This document shows positions 30,141 through 42,800 of a stretch of 64,000 nt of DNA, piece after piece. The notes under the pieces are model-generated. The model saw only the letters and a list, made by a program, of their open reading frames with translations, was not told where the DNA came from and made no database searches. This DNA is from CAYYDE01 sp964470525 (GTDB lineage: Bacteria > Patescibacteriota > Gracilibacteria > BD1-5 > UBA6164): assembly GCA_964470525.1 (NCBI GenBank), contig CAYYDE010000003.1, forward strand, positions 62,001-126,000. Direction: 5' to 3'. A program made the translations under genes and the position numbers. Positions within the stretch are counted from its first letter, which is position 1. Every line of letters begins with the position of its first letter.

Positions 30141-33100
30141 ATGGATATATATAAAAAACAAATAGGTAAAAAAAGGAGAAAGAAATGATTCACACTTGTG
30201 GAACTGATAGTAGTTATAACTATTTTGGCTATTTTGGTAGTTATATGATTTGTATCATTTTTATGATATTTTTCTCAAACAAGAGATAGTGTGAGAGTTG
30301 CAGATATTAAAACAATTTATACAGGATTATCTTTACAGAAAATTCAGTGATGAACCTATCCTCTTCCAGAAAATTTTATAGAAGTAATGGCTTGAGGAGA
30401 GGTATTAACCTATCAGTGAGAAATTTGAGAAAATCTCAAAACATTGTTAAAAATACAATGAAAAGCAACTGATCCAAAAGATACCTATAATTATACATAT
30501 GTTGTTGATAAAAATCAACAAAAAGCACAACTTCTGTGATATTTGGAAGAAGGACATAATATACAATATATTAGTTTCTTAGAAAATACATATGCAGATT
30601 ACTCTCAGAGAAAACCATATGTCTATGGAGATAAAATAGGAGTAATTACAGATGCAAATTTTATTCCTCTTGGAAGAGATGATGTTTCTGAAAATCGTGT
30701 AAACATACTTGATGAAATTTGAGATTTAACAACATATTTCTGATGAAATGTACACGATGGATGAAAAACAAATGCAACAGGAAGTACTCTGGCAGCTATG
30801 CTTGATCAGTCTCTTGCATGAATTTTACCATGTAGTTCATTGGAACATAATGGATATAATATTACTTCTTTGTCTCATGGTGAAACTCAAAATTTCACAA
30901 AACAAATTTCAATAGATCATGGAACTCAAATACATCAACTCAGTGTACAATGTACAAATGGAGATGTGGGTTTTTCATGAGGAGAAACTATTCTTTCAAC
31001 AACATGTACATCAGAATGATATGTACCTTTTAATAATACTTGTGTAGCAAATGAATGTCAGTGAAGTATGCCTCCAGCAAATGTAACAAGTACAGCTCTT
31101 TCATCTGATCATCAAACTTCATGGAGTTATTCAACAACTCCATGAGTGTGTAGTTTTGAGTGTAATCAAAACTACACATACTCTTATGAAACTCATACTT
31201 GTGTGGAAAATACTCAAGATGGTATTCAATGTGCCCCAATTCCAGATAATGCAAGCTATAATACAGTAAACACAATTACCCAAACATGGAATGGAACGAC
31301 CTGGGCACCAAGTAATACCAGTCAATATAGTACAAATGCAAGTACACAGGAATGTAGATTTCAATGTAATGCTGGATATACCTATAATGAAGGATCAAAT
31401 ATGTGTATTTGAAATACTTGTACCACTCCTGCAACCGACACTCATAATTCACAACCTTATGATATTTCTTCTTCTTCAATTCAACATTGAAACGAAACAT
31501 CAGTTTCTGGAACAAGAAATTTTGGAGCAGGACCAAATGCATGAAGTATAGAAGTTACATTCACCTATAGTTGTAATGCTGGAGTGAGAACAAAAGAAAA
31601 TTCTATCGATTCTTCATGAACATGTGGAGCATGATATGTTTTCAACAATGATTTTGCAAATCCTGCGTGTAGTCAAATTATAAATGCAACATGTGGAACA
31701 TCAAACGGCACAGCTACTTTGACAGCACCAAGTGCAAATTTATGTTGAGCATGAAATGCATCAGCAGTGACAAGTAATGCTGGAACATTTACATGGAGTT
31801 GTAGTGGGGCAAATGGATGAAGTAACGCAAGTTGTAGCGCACCGAGACAATATACAGTGACTTTCAATGGAAACTCTGGAAGTGGACATAGTCCAACAAG
31901 TAGAGCAGTGACATATAATACAGCATTGTGAACACTTCCAAGCAATCCAAGTAGAAGTGGATATGTGTTTAATGGATGGTTTACAGCAAGTAGTTGATGA
32001 ACAGCAATAACCACATCAACAGTCATCACAGCCAATGTAACCTACTACGCTCAATGGACACAAATTATAAATTGAACATGTTGAACATCAAACGGCACAG
32101 CTACTTTGACAGCACCAAGTGCAAATTTATGTTGAGCATGAAATGCATCAGCAGTGACAAGTAATGCTGGAACATTTACATGGAGTTGTAGTGGGGCAAA
32201 TGGATGAAGTAACGCAAGTTGTAGCGCACCGAGACAATATACAGTGACTTTCAATGGAAACTCTGGAAGTGGACATAGTCCAACAAGTAGAGCAGTGACA
32301 TATAATACAGCATTGTGAACACTTCCAAGCAATCCAAGTAGAAGTGGATATGTGTTTAATGGATGGTTTACAGCAAGTAGTTGATGAACAGCAATAACCA
32401 CATCAACAGTCATCACAGCCAATGTAACCTACTACGCTCAATGGACACAAATTATAAATTGAACATGTTGAACATCGAATGGAACAGCAACTACAACAGC
32501 ACCAAGTGCAAATNNNNNNNNNNNNNNNNNNNNNNNNNNNNNNNNNNNNNNNNNNNNNNNNNNNNNNNNNNNNNNNNNNNNNNNNNNNNNNNNNNNNNNN
32601 NNNNNNNNNNNNNCGACAAGCGGAAAGACATCAAGCTCAATAAGCCAATGTGTATGAAATGCATGATACTATAATTGTGCAAGTGGAATATGTAGTGAAG
32701 CTGGAACATGACATTATAGTCCTGCCGGAAGTGATGGTAGAACATCTTGTCCAAGTAATAGTACGACAAGCGGAAAGACATCAAGCTCAATAAGCCAATG
32801 TGTATGAAATGCATGATATTATAATTGTGCAAGTGGAACATGTAGTGCAGCTGGAACATGACACTATAGTCCTGCATGATCAAATTCCCAAGTAGCATGT
32901 ACAAATAAACCAGCAAATAGTGCGTATACTTCATCGTGATGAGGGACAAATACTTGTAACTATGCTTGTAATAATGGACGCTTTTATTATAACAATGAGT
33001 GTGTTTCATATATATGGCATACTGGAGCTTGGACTACATGTAGTGCCTGAGGAACACAAACCAGACAAGTAACTTGTACGCGTTTTAATAATCCAGATGA

Positions 33101-33350
33101 TAGAGTAGCTGATAGTAATTGTTTGACAGCAAAACCTGCTACATCACAAAGTTGTACTCCACCTTTAGTATTAGTATGGAAGAAAACAAATTGATGAGTG
33201 TGTTTTTCTTCACCCCCTCCACCAACTATTTCTAATAATTCAGAGTGAACTACATGTACTAGTGAATGACAGATAAGATATGGGAACTCTGCAATTGGTG
33301 CTTGTAACCCAGGTGGGGCATATCCTCAATTTACCTGTTCTCCAAAATAA
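30141..33350 (+). CDS. Prepilin-type protein with Cys-rich, InlB-like and TSP1-like repeats
   Basis: About 1069 codons including an assembly gap. Residues 12-40 form a type IV prepilin leader: basic stretch, then K-G-F-T-L-V-E-L and a long hydrophobic helix. The cleavage glycine is TGA. Residues 40-240 resemble a pilin globular head. Then come Cys-rich segments (about 275-510), at least two and a partial third copy of a 129-aa unit (from about 513). Each unit has a Cys-rich half and an InlB/Listeria-Bacteroides repeat ending G-Y-V-F-N-G-W-F-T and Y-Y-A-Q-W. After the gap are two 50-aa Cys repeats (Y-Y-N-C-A-S-G), a TSP1-like W-T-T-C-S-A-G-G-T-Q-T-R-Q-V and a Cys-containing tail. It is probably a pilus-tip or surface adhesin. 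Confidence 0.88.
31677..32513 (+). repeat. Tandem 387-bp coding repeat (2 full copies + partial third)
   Basis: Copies begin at 31677, 32064 and 32451, each starting ATTATAAAT. Copies 1 and 2 are nearly identical at the DNA level. The third is interrupted by the N gap at 32514 and shows several substitutions. The unit is 129 codons long, in frame. Differences include GGA in copy 1 against TGA in copies 2 and 3 at the same glycine. Confidence 0.9.
32514..32613. other. Assembly gap, exactly 100 N
   Basis: A run of exactly 100 N, the conventional length for a scaffold gap of unknown size. It lies inside the tandem repeat array, so repeats are probably missing or collapsed here. The reading frame happens to be kept across 100 N. 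Confidence 0.97.
32614..32913 (+). repeat. Tandem 150-bp coding repeat (2 copies)
   Basis: Units start at 32614 and 32764 and encode a 50-aa Cys-containing module with S-Q-C-V-G-N-A-G-Y-Y-N-C and H-Y-S-P-A-G-S. The second copy diverges in its last 30 bp. The first copy borders the N gap, so more copies may be hidden. Confidence 0.85.
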
Positions 33351-33388
33351 AACAAAAATTCGTGATTTATCACGAGTTTTTGTTTTTT
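33349..33388 (+). terminator. Terminator of the prepilin-repeat gene
   Basis: The stem AAACAAAAA..CGTGA / TCACG..TTTTTGTTT is followed by a T-run and overlaps the stop codon. Confidence 0.75.
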
Positions 33389-33456
33389 TATCTTGATTTT
33401 TTGCTAAAAAAAGGTATTATCGGCCATATTATTTTTTATTACCAAAAAACAAAAAT

Positions 33457-35049
33457 ATGTTTGATTATGGAAATGAATCTTTGGATAGAATGGAGAAAAT
33501 TAAAAAATTAAAACAAGCCTGAGTTATTGTGTATGCGAATAACTATCACGGGAAACAAGATATTTCAGATATCTCAAAAAATACTCAAAATCTTTCAGAA
33601 GTAGAAGTATTTCAAGAGTCAGGAGCTGAAAAAAAATACCAAACAGCAGGAAGAATGATGTCGTATAAAAGTCATGGAAAACTCGCTTTTGCAAAAATTA
33701 TGGATCACACTGGAACACTCCAAATATGTTTTATGAAAGATAAATTTCAATTTCATACAGGAAGTGATTTAGTTGATTCTTTAGTAATCGATGGAGAAGA
33801 AAAAACGTCTTATAAAATTTCTGAAAAATTTGTAAATGTTGGGGATTATATCTGAGTAAAATGAGATTTATTTTTTACAAAACACGGAGAATTGACTCTT
33901 TTTGTAAGTGAATTCCAAATTCTCGCAAAATCAGTGCGTCCACTTCCAGAAAAATTTCACTGAGTAACAGATGAAGAAACTATTTACAGACAAAGATATC
34001 TTGATCTTATCATGAATGAAACAAGCTTTGAAAGATTTAAATTGAGAAGTAAATTTATCAAAGCACTCAGAGATTTTTATTCAAAAAATGAGTTTTTTGA
34101 AATTGAAACTCCAGTTCTTGGAAATGCAGCATCTGGTGCTGCTGCTGCGCCGTTTATTACACATCATAATGATTTTGATGAAGAATTTTTTCTTCGTATT
34201 TCTCCTGAAACGTATCTGAAAAGAGCAACTGTCGGAAGATTTGAAAGAGTGGTAGAATTTACAAGAAATTTTAGAAATGAAGGATCAGATCCTTCTCATA
34301 TGCAAGAATTTGCAGCTATTGAACATTACGCGTGTTGGTGGAATTTTGAAGATAATATGAAATGTACCGAAGCAATGTTTGATTATATTTTTGAAAATAT
34401 CCCAGAACTCAAAAAAGAAGTGATGGTGAAAGATAAACAAGGAAATGAAAGACTCGTGAATTTCCAAACTCCTTGGCAAAGAATTGACTATGTTGAATGA
34501 GTAAAAAACGCTTGTGGAATTGATGTTTCAAAATATTTTATCGGAGATGAAGCAAGATTGATTGCTGATATTAAATCTGCTGGAGTTGAATTTGCTGGAA
34601 TGGATCAAATGGTGGTTCCAACACTTATCGATTATCTATATAAAAAAGTTCTCAGACCAAGTATTACTGGACCAGCATTTGTGTATAATTACCCAAAAAC
34701 AATGCAACCTCTTGCAAGACAATCTGATGCAAATCCAGAAATTGTTGAACAATTTCAAGTGGTGGTAAATGGTTGGGAAATTATCAAAGCATATTCAGAA
34801 CTTGTTGATCCAGCTGTCCAAAAAGCAAATTTTGATAACCAAGCAAAAGCAAAAGAAATGTGAGATGAAGAAGCAACTTCTGGAGATGATGATTTTGTTT
34901 TAGCAATGGAATATGGTATGCCTCCACAATCAGGTTGGGGAATGGGAATTGAAAGAGTATTTTCACTTTTGACCTGACAAGACAACTTGAGAGATGTAAC
35001 ACTTTTTCCTTTGATGAAATCTGTGAAGAATAATGTTGAAGAAAAATAA
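33457..35049 (+). CDS. lysS: Lysyl-tRNA synthetase, class II
   Basis: The 530-aa enzyme has an N-terminal OB-fold anticodon domain (about 55-165) with A-G-R-M-M-S-Y and the class II core. Visible motifs are R-Q-R-Y-L-D-L-I (start of motif 1), F-R-N-E-G-S-D-P-S-H-M-Q-E-F (motif 2) and G-W-G-M-G-I-E-R-V-F-S-L-L-T-G (motif 3). Motif 2 has S-D-P-S-H where most LysS have I-S-x-R-H, a small departure. It charges tRNA-Lys. A promoter-like TTGATT-16-TATTAT lies about 35 bp upstream of the ATG. Confidence 0.94.
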
Positions 35050-35077
35050 TAAAAAATCCCGTAAGGGATTTTTTATT
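35050..35077. terminator. Bidirectional terminator after lysS
   Basis: The 10-bp arms AAAAAATCCC / GGGATTTTTT have a four-base loop and sit between the convergent lysS and the 213-aa gene. Confidence 0.8.
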
Positions 35078-35089
35078 ATTCTATTATTT

Positions 35090-35731
35090 TTATTTACTTG
35101 CTACCATTTTTTTCTTTGATTTTTCTTCTTGCATTTTTGCAATTTGTTCGGTAACTGGAGAATTTGAAAAACCTATTTGATTGTTGACGATAACTCTTTC
35201 TTCTACCCAATCTTTTGGATTTTGTCTGATATTTTGAAGAAATTTAAAAATTTCCTCTATTTTATTGTTTTCATATTCAATTTCATTTTTTCTTTCAAGT
35301 CTGCTGGTTTCAGTATCGGTATGTTTTACTAAAATATCATCTTTAAAACCGAGAAAACTTCTTTCATAATCTCCCCAAGTATTGTTTTCAGCAATTACTC
35401 TAAAATGAAACTTTCCATCAAGATACAAAGGATTTTTTCTTTGAGCTCAGTCATGAATAACTTGAGAGAGTTGAAGGAGATTTTCCACTTTGTCTATTGG
35501 AATATTCAACACAAAATGATCTTTGGTAATATAATATTTTGGAAAATCTTGTAGAGTTCTATCAACACAAATACTGAGTCAAAGTGAATTTGTTTCTTCA
35601 AGTTGGTTGAGTACAAATTGTTCTTCAATATGTCTAAGATTGTCTTGTGTATTTTTTTCAAGTTGGTCAAGTTTTTGTAAGCATTCTACTTCAGGAGAAT
35701 TTTCTATAGAATAATGATGAATTTCATTCAT
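35090..35731 (-). CDS. Unknown 213-aa soluble helical protein
   Basis: ATG at 35731, TAA at 35090-35092. The protein is soluble and charged, with no signal peptide and few glycines. It has no domain that I recognise. The C-terminus is lysine-rich (K-S-K-K-K-M-V-A-S-K). Its promoter (35764-35792) is almost identical in design to that of the GH73 gene and of the unknown genes at 8.7-14.6 kb, so it may belong to the same expression group. It is divergent from dnaE. Confidence 0.7.
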
Positions 35732-35763
35732 AATTTTATTTTAGTAATATAAAATCTTTCTCT

Positions 35764-35792
35764 ATTATATCATAAAAAAAATTATTTTGCAA
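35764..35792 (-). promoter_or_regulatory. Promoter of the 213-aa gene
   Basis: On the minus strand: TTGCAA, 17-bp spacer ending TATGA, perfect TATAAT. Confidence 0.7.
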
Positions 35793-35877
35793 AAATACGG
35801 AAGTATTAAGTTTACATTTTTTAAAAAATCAGTATCTTAGGGATAAGAATTTTTATCGTTAATTTTTTGTAGAAAAT

Positions 35878-38800
35878 ATGTCATTTGTCCATCTTCATAA
35901 TCATTCGCATTATTCTATTTTAGAATGACTTCCGCATCCTAAAGATTATATTAAAGCTGCAAAAAAATTTGGTATGTCAGCAGTTGCAATTACAGATACT
36001 TCAAATATTCATGGATGTCATGAATTATATAAATATGCTTTAGAAGAGGGAGTGAAGCCAATTTTGTGAACAGAAATATATATGCAATCTCAAAATGATA
36101 AAAAATTATTTCACAAAATTGTATTGCTTGCAAAAAATTATGAATGATATAAAAATATTATTTCTTTGGTTTCTCTTGCAAATCTTGAAAGACCAGGAGA
36201 TAAGCCATATATTTTATGGGAAGAATTAGTAGAACAATCACAAGATATGATTTGTTTGTCTTGACCAATTTCTTGAGAAATTTCATATATGATTTTATCA
36301 GGGCAAGAAGAAGAAAAAATAGTACAAAGAATTCAAGAGTATCAATGAGTTTTTCAAGATGACTTTTATCTTGAACTTCTGTATCATGATGATATTCCAA
36401 AACAAAGACTTGTAACAGATGAAATTATTTCTCTTCATAAAAAATATAATTTCCCAGTTGTAGCATGTAATAATTGTTATTATATTTCTCGTGATGATAA
36501 AATGACACAAGATGTTATTAAAGCACTTGGAACGTGACATCAAATTGCAAATCCTGATAGACCAACCTTTATAAATGGGGATTATTCATTTCTTGATGCT
36601 GAGGAAATGCAAGAATTGTTTGGGTTTGTTCCAGAAGCACTTTCAAATACTCTTAAAATAGCTGAAAAAGTTGATATTACTATAGAAATATGATGAATTC
36701 TTATTCCTAAATATGAACTTCCGCAGGAAGATCAAGCTATTTATGAAATGGCTATGGAACAAGAAAAAGAGAGAAAAGATATTAAAAAACTCACGAGTGA
36801 TGAATGGTATTTACGTTATTTATCATATAAATGATTGAATTGGAGATATGATTATGGATTGACTCAAGATCAAATTTTTGATTTAGTGGAAAAACGTGAT
36901 GTTCCTTGATTACAAAAAAAACTTACAGAGAGTTCTCCAGAAGAACTTAAAGAGCTTTCATTTACTTTTTATACTGATGGGAAAAAGTCTTTTTTAAGCA
37001 GTATTTGAGAAGATTTGCTTCATAAAATTGAAAGATTAGAATATGAACTCGTGGTAGTGCATGAAATGTGATTTGATGCATATTTTTTGATAGTTGCCGA
37101 TTATATCAACTGGGCAAGAAAAAACGATATTCCTGTTTGACCATGAAGATGATCTGCTGCTGGAAGTTTGATGGCGTATTTATCAGGAATTACTGATATT
37201 GATCCATTGCCATATAATCTTCTGTTTGAAAGATTTTTGAATCCTGCCAGAATTTCGATGCCAGATATTGATACGGATTTTTCTGATGATGCCAGAGATA
37301 GAGTAATAGAATATTGTAGAAATAAATATGGTGCTGATCATGTGGCTCAAATTTGTACATTTGGAACTTTTGCTGCTCGTGCTGCGGTAAAAGATGTGTG
37401 AAGAGTTATGTGAATTGATTTTCAAGAAATGAATGAACTTGCAAAATTGATTCCTGAAAAGCCTGGAACCAAATTAACTTGAGCATTAGAAGAAAGTTTT
37501 GAGTTTAAAAATGCATATGATACCAACCCAAAGTACAAAGATATTATTGATAATGCTCTCAAAATTGAAGGAAATGTGAGGCAGATTTGAGTGCATGCAT
37601 GTGCGGTAATTATTGCTCCAAATAAAATGACCAATTATACAGCACTTTCACGTCCTCCAAAAGATCAAAATGCAATTATTACACAATATTCAGCCTATCC
37701 TTTGGAAGATTTAGGGCTTTTGAAAATGGATTTTTTATGACTCAGAAACCTTACTATTATTCAAAGATGTTTGAAAATTATTAAAAATAATAAAGGAGTT
37801 GAAATTGATATCTTACGAGTAGAGAGAAATGATCCAGAAGTTTTTAAAGTCTTTGCTGCTGGAGATACGACAGGAGTTTTTCAGTTTGAATCTGAGGGAA
37901 TGAGAAAATATTTAATAGATTTAGCTCCAGATAGTTTTGAAGATCTTATTGCGATGGTATCATTGTATCGTCCTGGACCATTAGCGTATATTCCAACCTA
38001 TATTGATGTAAAATATGGTCGTCAAGAATTGAAATATATGACTGATGCTTTGCGTGAAATTCTACAAAAAGCGTGATATAGCGAAGAGGAAATTGTAGAA
38101 GAAAAAAGGAAACTTGATGAAGATTTGGCACCGATTTTGGATGTAAGTTATGGGATTGCTGTATATCAAGAGCAATTGATGTTTATTGTACAAGTGATGG
38201 CATGATTTAGTCTTGGGGAAGCGGATTTGCTCAGAAGATGAGTGTGAAAGAAAAAAATGGAAGTAGTGGAAGCTTTGAAAAAAGAATTTATTGAAAAAGG
38301 TGCTGCATACAAAAATTATAAACCAGAAACAACCAACTATATTTATACAGAAATGATTTTGCCAGCAGCAAATTACTCGTTTAATAAATCCCACGCAGCG
38401 TGTTATGCTTTTATTGCATATCAAACAGCGTATTTGAAAGCGTATTATAGAACAGAATTTTTGACTTCTCTTATGGTGAGTGATGAGGAAAATATGGAAA
38501 GAATCGTTTTGGAGGTATGAGAATGTAATTCAAAATGAATAAAAGTATTGCCTCCAAGTATCAATGAATCTATGAAGCATTTTACCTATATTGATGATAA
38601 TACGATTCGTTTTGGACTCAAGGCAATTAAATGAATTTGAGATGGACCAATTGAAGCAATTAAGGCTGGGAGAAAAGATGGAAAATATATTTCTTTAGAA
38701 GATTTTATTCAACGTGCTGGAAAAGAAGTGATCAATAAAAAATCTCTTGAAGCATTGATTTTATCATGAGCTTTGGATGTATTTTGAGAAAGAGGAATGT

Positions 38801-39717
38801 TATGCAAAAATATTGATAATATAATTCGTTTTGTTAGAATAGGTGAGAAAAAGTCATCTACATCACAAATATGACTTTTTGATATGACGCAAGATAAAGA
38901 TACTTTGCATTTAGATGAAGTAGAAGCATTGACGTTTGAACAAAAATTAAAATGAGAAAGAGAAGTGATCGGATTTAGTATTTCTGGACATCCACTTGAT
39001 GGACTTTCTCGTTATATAGAAAAAAGAAGTCAAAATCATAAAATTTTAAAAATGTCATTTGAGCAAATTGATGTATTGCCAGAAAAACAAAAACAAAGAG
39101 GTCTTCCTCTTCAGTTGATTTGATATGTGAAAGATGTAAGAAAAATGATGACAAAAACATGAGGAACTATGGTTTTTATGATATGTGAAAGTTTTGATTA
39201 TGATTTTGAAGTAACAGTTTTTCCAAAAGATTATGAAAGATTACAGGATAAAATTGAAGCAGATACGATGATTGTAGTGAATGGATGATTGAGTTTAAAT
39301 ACTGAATATAAAAGAAAAAATATTCTCGCAAAAGAGATTAAAAAATATTCTCTCACTACAGTGAGACAACAAGCTATAGAAAGCCATCTTTTTGATAATC
39401 GTATTTATAATCCATTTTTGAAACAAGCGCAAAGTCATACAGAAGTGGTATGAAATAATTGAGATGATGGAAGTGAAAAAATACAAGAGTCATCTTGAGA
39501 AGATTTTGTGGAAGATATTCAAAGTACAAAATATGTGATTCAAATACCTACAACCACAAAAAAAGAAGATTTATTAGAATTGAAAACATTTCTTTTAGAA
39601 TTGAAAACATGAGAGATTCAAATTTTTTTGAGCTTTAAATGACAAGAAATAGACACGAAAGTTTCAGTAAACTCTATTGAAGAGATAAAAAACTGGGAGG
39701 GAAAAACCTTTAAATAA
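35878..39717 (+). CDS. dnaE: DNA polymerase III subunit alpha
   Basis: The 1279-aa replicative polymerase has an N-terminal PHP domain (H-L-H-N-H-S-H-Y-S at residue 5, T-D-T-S-N-I-H-G near 40). The polymerase core contains P-G-R-G-S-A-A-G-S-L near 425 and the catalytic P-D-I-D-T-D-F near 461. Further on are F-Q-F-E-S-E-G-M-R and Y-Q-E-Q-L-M, the helix-hairpin-helix region and an OB domain near 1060-1130. The length and order match DnaE rather than PolC. Many TGA glycines are used, including in G-P-G-R. The ATG at 35878 gives the conserved M-S-F-V-H-L-H start. Confidence 0.96.
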
Positions 39718-39737
39718 AGCAAAAAATTAAATACTCT

Positions 39738-39786
39738 AAAAATATGTGTTTTTTTGTCTTAAAATAGACAAAAAAACACATATTTT
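39738..39786 (+). terminator. Terminator after dnaE
   Basis: A long stem of about 21 bp (AAAATATGTGTTTTTTTGTCT and its complement) with an AT loop, followed by TCTTTT. Confidence 0.8.
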
Positions 39787-39789
39787 CTT

Positions 39790-39817
39790 TTGAAAAAAAA
39801 TAAAAATATGTTACAAT
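39790..39817 (+). promoter_or_regulatory. Promoter of the giant-protein gene
   Basis: TTGAAA, 16-bp spacer ending TATGT, TACAAT. It starts four bases after the dnaE terminator and ends 33 bp before the ATG. Confidence 0.6.
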
Positions 39818-39850
39818 AGAATCCAGACATATTTTTATCTTTTAGATGCT

Positions 39851-42800
39851 ATGAGAAATTATACAAAAATACAAAAAATTTTATCTTTTACGTTGATCTT
39901 TTCAATATTTTTTTCGTTTACGTTTAATATTACGTTTTTAGGTTTTATTTGACAAATTTTTGCACAAGATGCCACAAAAGTAAAAGTGGTATCTATTTTT
40001 GTGCAACAAGAAATTTATAGACAGGTAAGCTCTCAAATTAAAAGATATGCTCAAGATATTCAATGAGTGATTCCAGATACAAGAACGATGATTATTCCTG
40101 TATCATCACAAGAACATCCGTATAATATAGCATCTTTGATTGAAAAATTATATTTTGAATGATATAATGGATTTTCTGGTGAATCAAAATTGATAGGTAC
40201 CGTTTTTGTTTGAAATATTCCTCTTCCAATTGTTGAAAATCAGTGAAGTTTTGAAAAAACTATTCTTCCATATACTGATTTTGAAAATAAATTGTATGTG
40301 TATGACGAACAAAAACAGAAATATCAACTGAATGCTGATTTTATTTGAGAACCAAAAGTAGAGATTTGGCATGGTTTTATATCTCCAAATACTGGAGATA
40401 TAGGTGCAGACGTGGAACAAATTAAAACATATTTTGATAAAAATCATGATTTTTATGCAGGAACAGGAAATTATGAAAATATTCAAAATAGTATCAATGC
40501 AGTAAAAAATCAGGATGTTGGAAATGCATATGAGCCATATGTATTGTATTATGATCAAGTGAGAGAATTTCAAGCACTCAATTATGTGAGTTATAAAGCA
40601 TATGAGCAATATCAAATCAATAAAGAAGATATTGTATATGATAGATATTCTCAAGAATTAGCAAATGTTTTGCAAAATACATACGTGCAAGAAGAAGCTT
40701 CTGCTCTTGCTGATATGCAGTCAATTTGACTTGATATTTCAGCTCAAACTAATCATGCAAGCCAAGTTCCAGATATTCTTACAAGATATCTTATTCAAAA
40801 ATCTATAAAAAAATTTCCTGAAATTTTTAACACCGATGTATTATGACAATTCAGAAAAGATGTTCATAATGCTGGAAGATATAATACTGGTTCAACCACA
40901 GTTCGAGTGGATCTGATTCCGCAAATGATTGCGAATATGGATGTGTTATCACAATCTATTTTAAAAAATGCAAATTATGATTTAGAAAAAGAAATTGATA
41001 GTATTGTCAAAAATGGTCTTGCAAGGGATATTGCAGTACTTACGGATTTTCATGAAAATCCAGAAAGTTGTAGAGGATGAGAATATATGAATTTCTTTTA
41101 TGGGCAACAAGCAAAAGCTATTACTTCAGCACAAGAATGTTCAATATATAGATGAAATAATACAAATTCTGGGACTTTGGTAGAGTCAAATAGAGCATAC
41201 AATGTTGCAAATATCGAATCAGATTTAGAGCTTTTATGAAATAGAAATGCTCGTTCTGAGAATACGCGTTGATATTGGTGATGAAATTCTCCCCTCAATA
41301 TTGATACAAATAGTCTTTCGTGAGGAACGTATAGTTTGCTTTTTAGTAATCCAAATGAGGCAATACGACCATTATTTGATGTTGCATGACAAAAAAAATC
41401 AACAGATGATACGAAAATTTCGAGTCCTATAAATTGTTTTGATACACAACTCACTCTTGTAAAAAAAGATGATAGAGCTACTTTGTGAAATTGTAGAGAG
41501 GATTATATTGTGCCAGCAGAAAACGAACGTTCAAGAAAATGGGATTCTCGAACTCAAAATGAACTCAAGAATATTTCTTGAAATTTTGATCAAATTTATG
41601 ATAGCGTATGTGTATGAAAGGAAATTATTTTAAATGGAACTCGTATTTGTTGAAGTGAGGGAGATGATGTATATAGTTTTAAAAAAATTGAATCTTGGAT
41701 AGAACACAAATCTCCAACTCAAGAAGAATTGATTGCACAAGTGAAATCTCAAATTACTCCAAATCTTGCAGTCGATAAAAATAGATATATTGACTTTATT
41801 ACAGCACTTTGAAAACATGCAAAGATAGAATATCCGTTTTTGTTTCGTTTGTGAGAAGAAAGTAATATTGAATTATCAAGAAATTCAATTCAGGCATTAT
41901 TACGTTCTGAATTAGCTCAAGTAAGTCATGTGATCAATGAAATTATTGTTCAAAATCATCCTGAATCATGAACTGCACAAGAAAGAAGAGTATATAATCT
42001 TTTGAAACGTGGAAATTATCCTGCTTCAAATGTAAATTTATGGAATAAACTTTCGCAAAAATCATCTCAAGATGTTGATCTTTTTTGAGAGAAAAAAAGT
42101 GTGAATTATGTCGATCTTCTTGCTCTTGCATTGTATTGGAATACTCTTCCATCTGTTTCAGCAAAATATAAGTTTGTATATGAATACCAGTTTTGAGATC
42201 AAACATTGAGATCAGATCTTTGAGGAATATTTTTGCCAAAAAATAGAGCACTCTATGAAATGTCTTATATGGTTGCACCATGAAATGCTCAAAATATGTT
42301 TATAAAAATGGATCCTGAAGAAAAAGCAGACAATCCGTATGCAGATATTTTAGCAAAAAATTTGGAAGCAAATGCATATTTACAACTTTCAAATAAAACT
42401 GATGGAGAAACAGCAGAAAAGCCGTTTCGTTGTTCTCCTCCGGATGGAGTACCTTTGCAAGATTGGTTACCAGCAATTCAATGTTGGATTGATGATATGT
42501 TGCCTCCAAAAATTGAATTTTCATCAGGAAGTTGTTGAGTAAATGATGTGTTTGATTTTGAGGACTCACTTTTTTTTGACCGTTATGATGGGCAAGGAAT
42601 GTTGCCATTTCTTCGTTCAGAATTTGCGGGATGAAGTGTAAAAGTTGCGACAGATAGTCCTACGTGTTCGTATAATACGACTCGTAATATTACTCTTTCT
42701 ACACATGATGATCAAGGGGAAATACTTGGTTTTGATAATTATTCTCAAGCACGTGTGAGGGTGCAAAAAATAGAAACTGCAAAAGATACAACTCAACCAA

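Noticed and set aside
31673..32422. Two minus-strand open frames of about 120 codons across the repeats
   Set aside because: They are mirror images of the repeated coding region on the plus strand, whose prepilin frame has clear domain matches. Their near-identity only reflects the repeat.
31677..32913. Regular repeats that could suggest a CRISPR array
   Set aside because: Units are 387 and 150 bp, in frame and coding, with no short repeat-spacer pattern and no cas genes.
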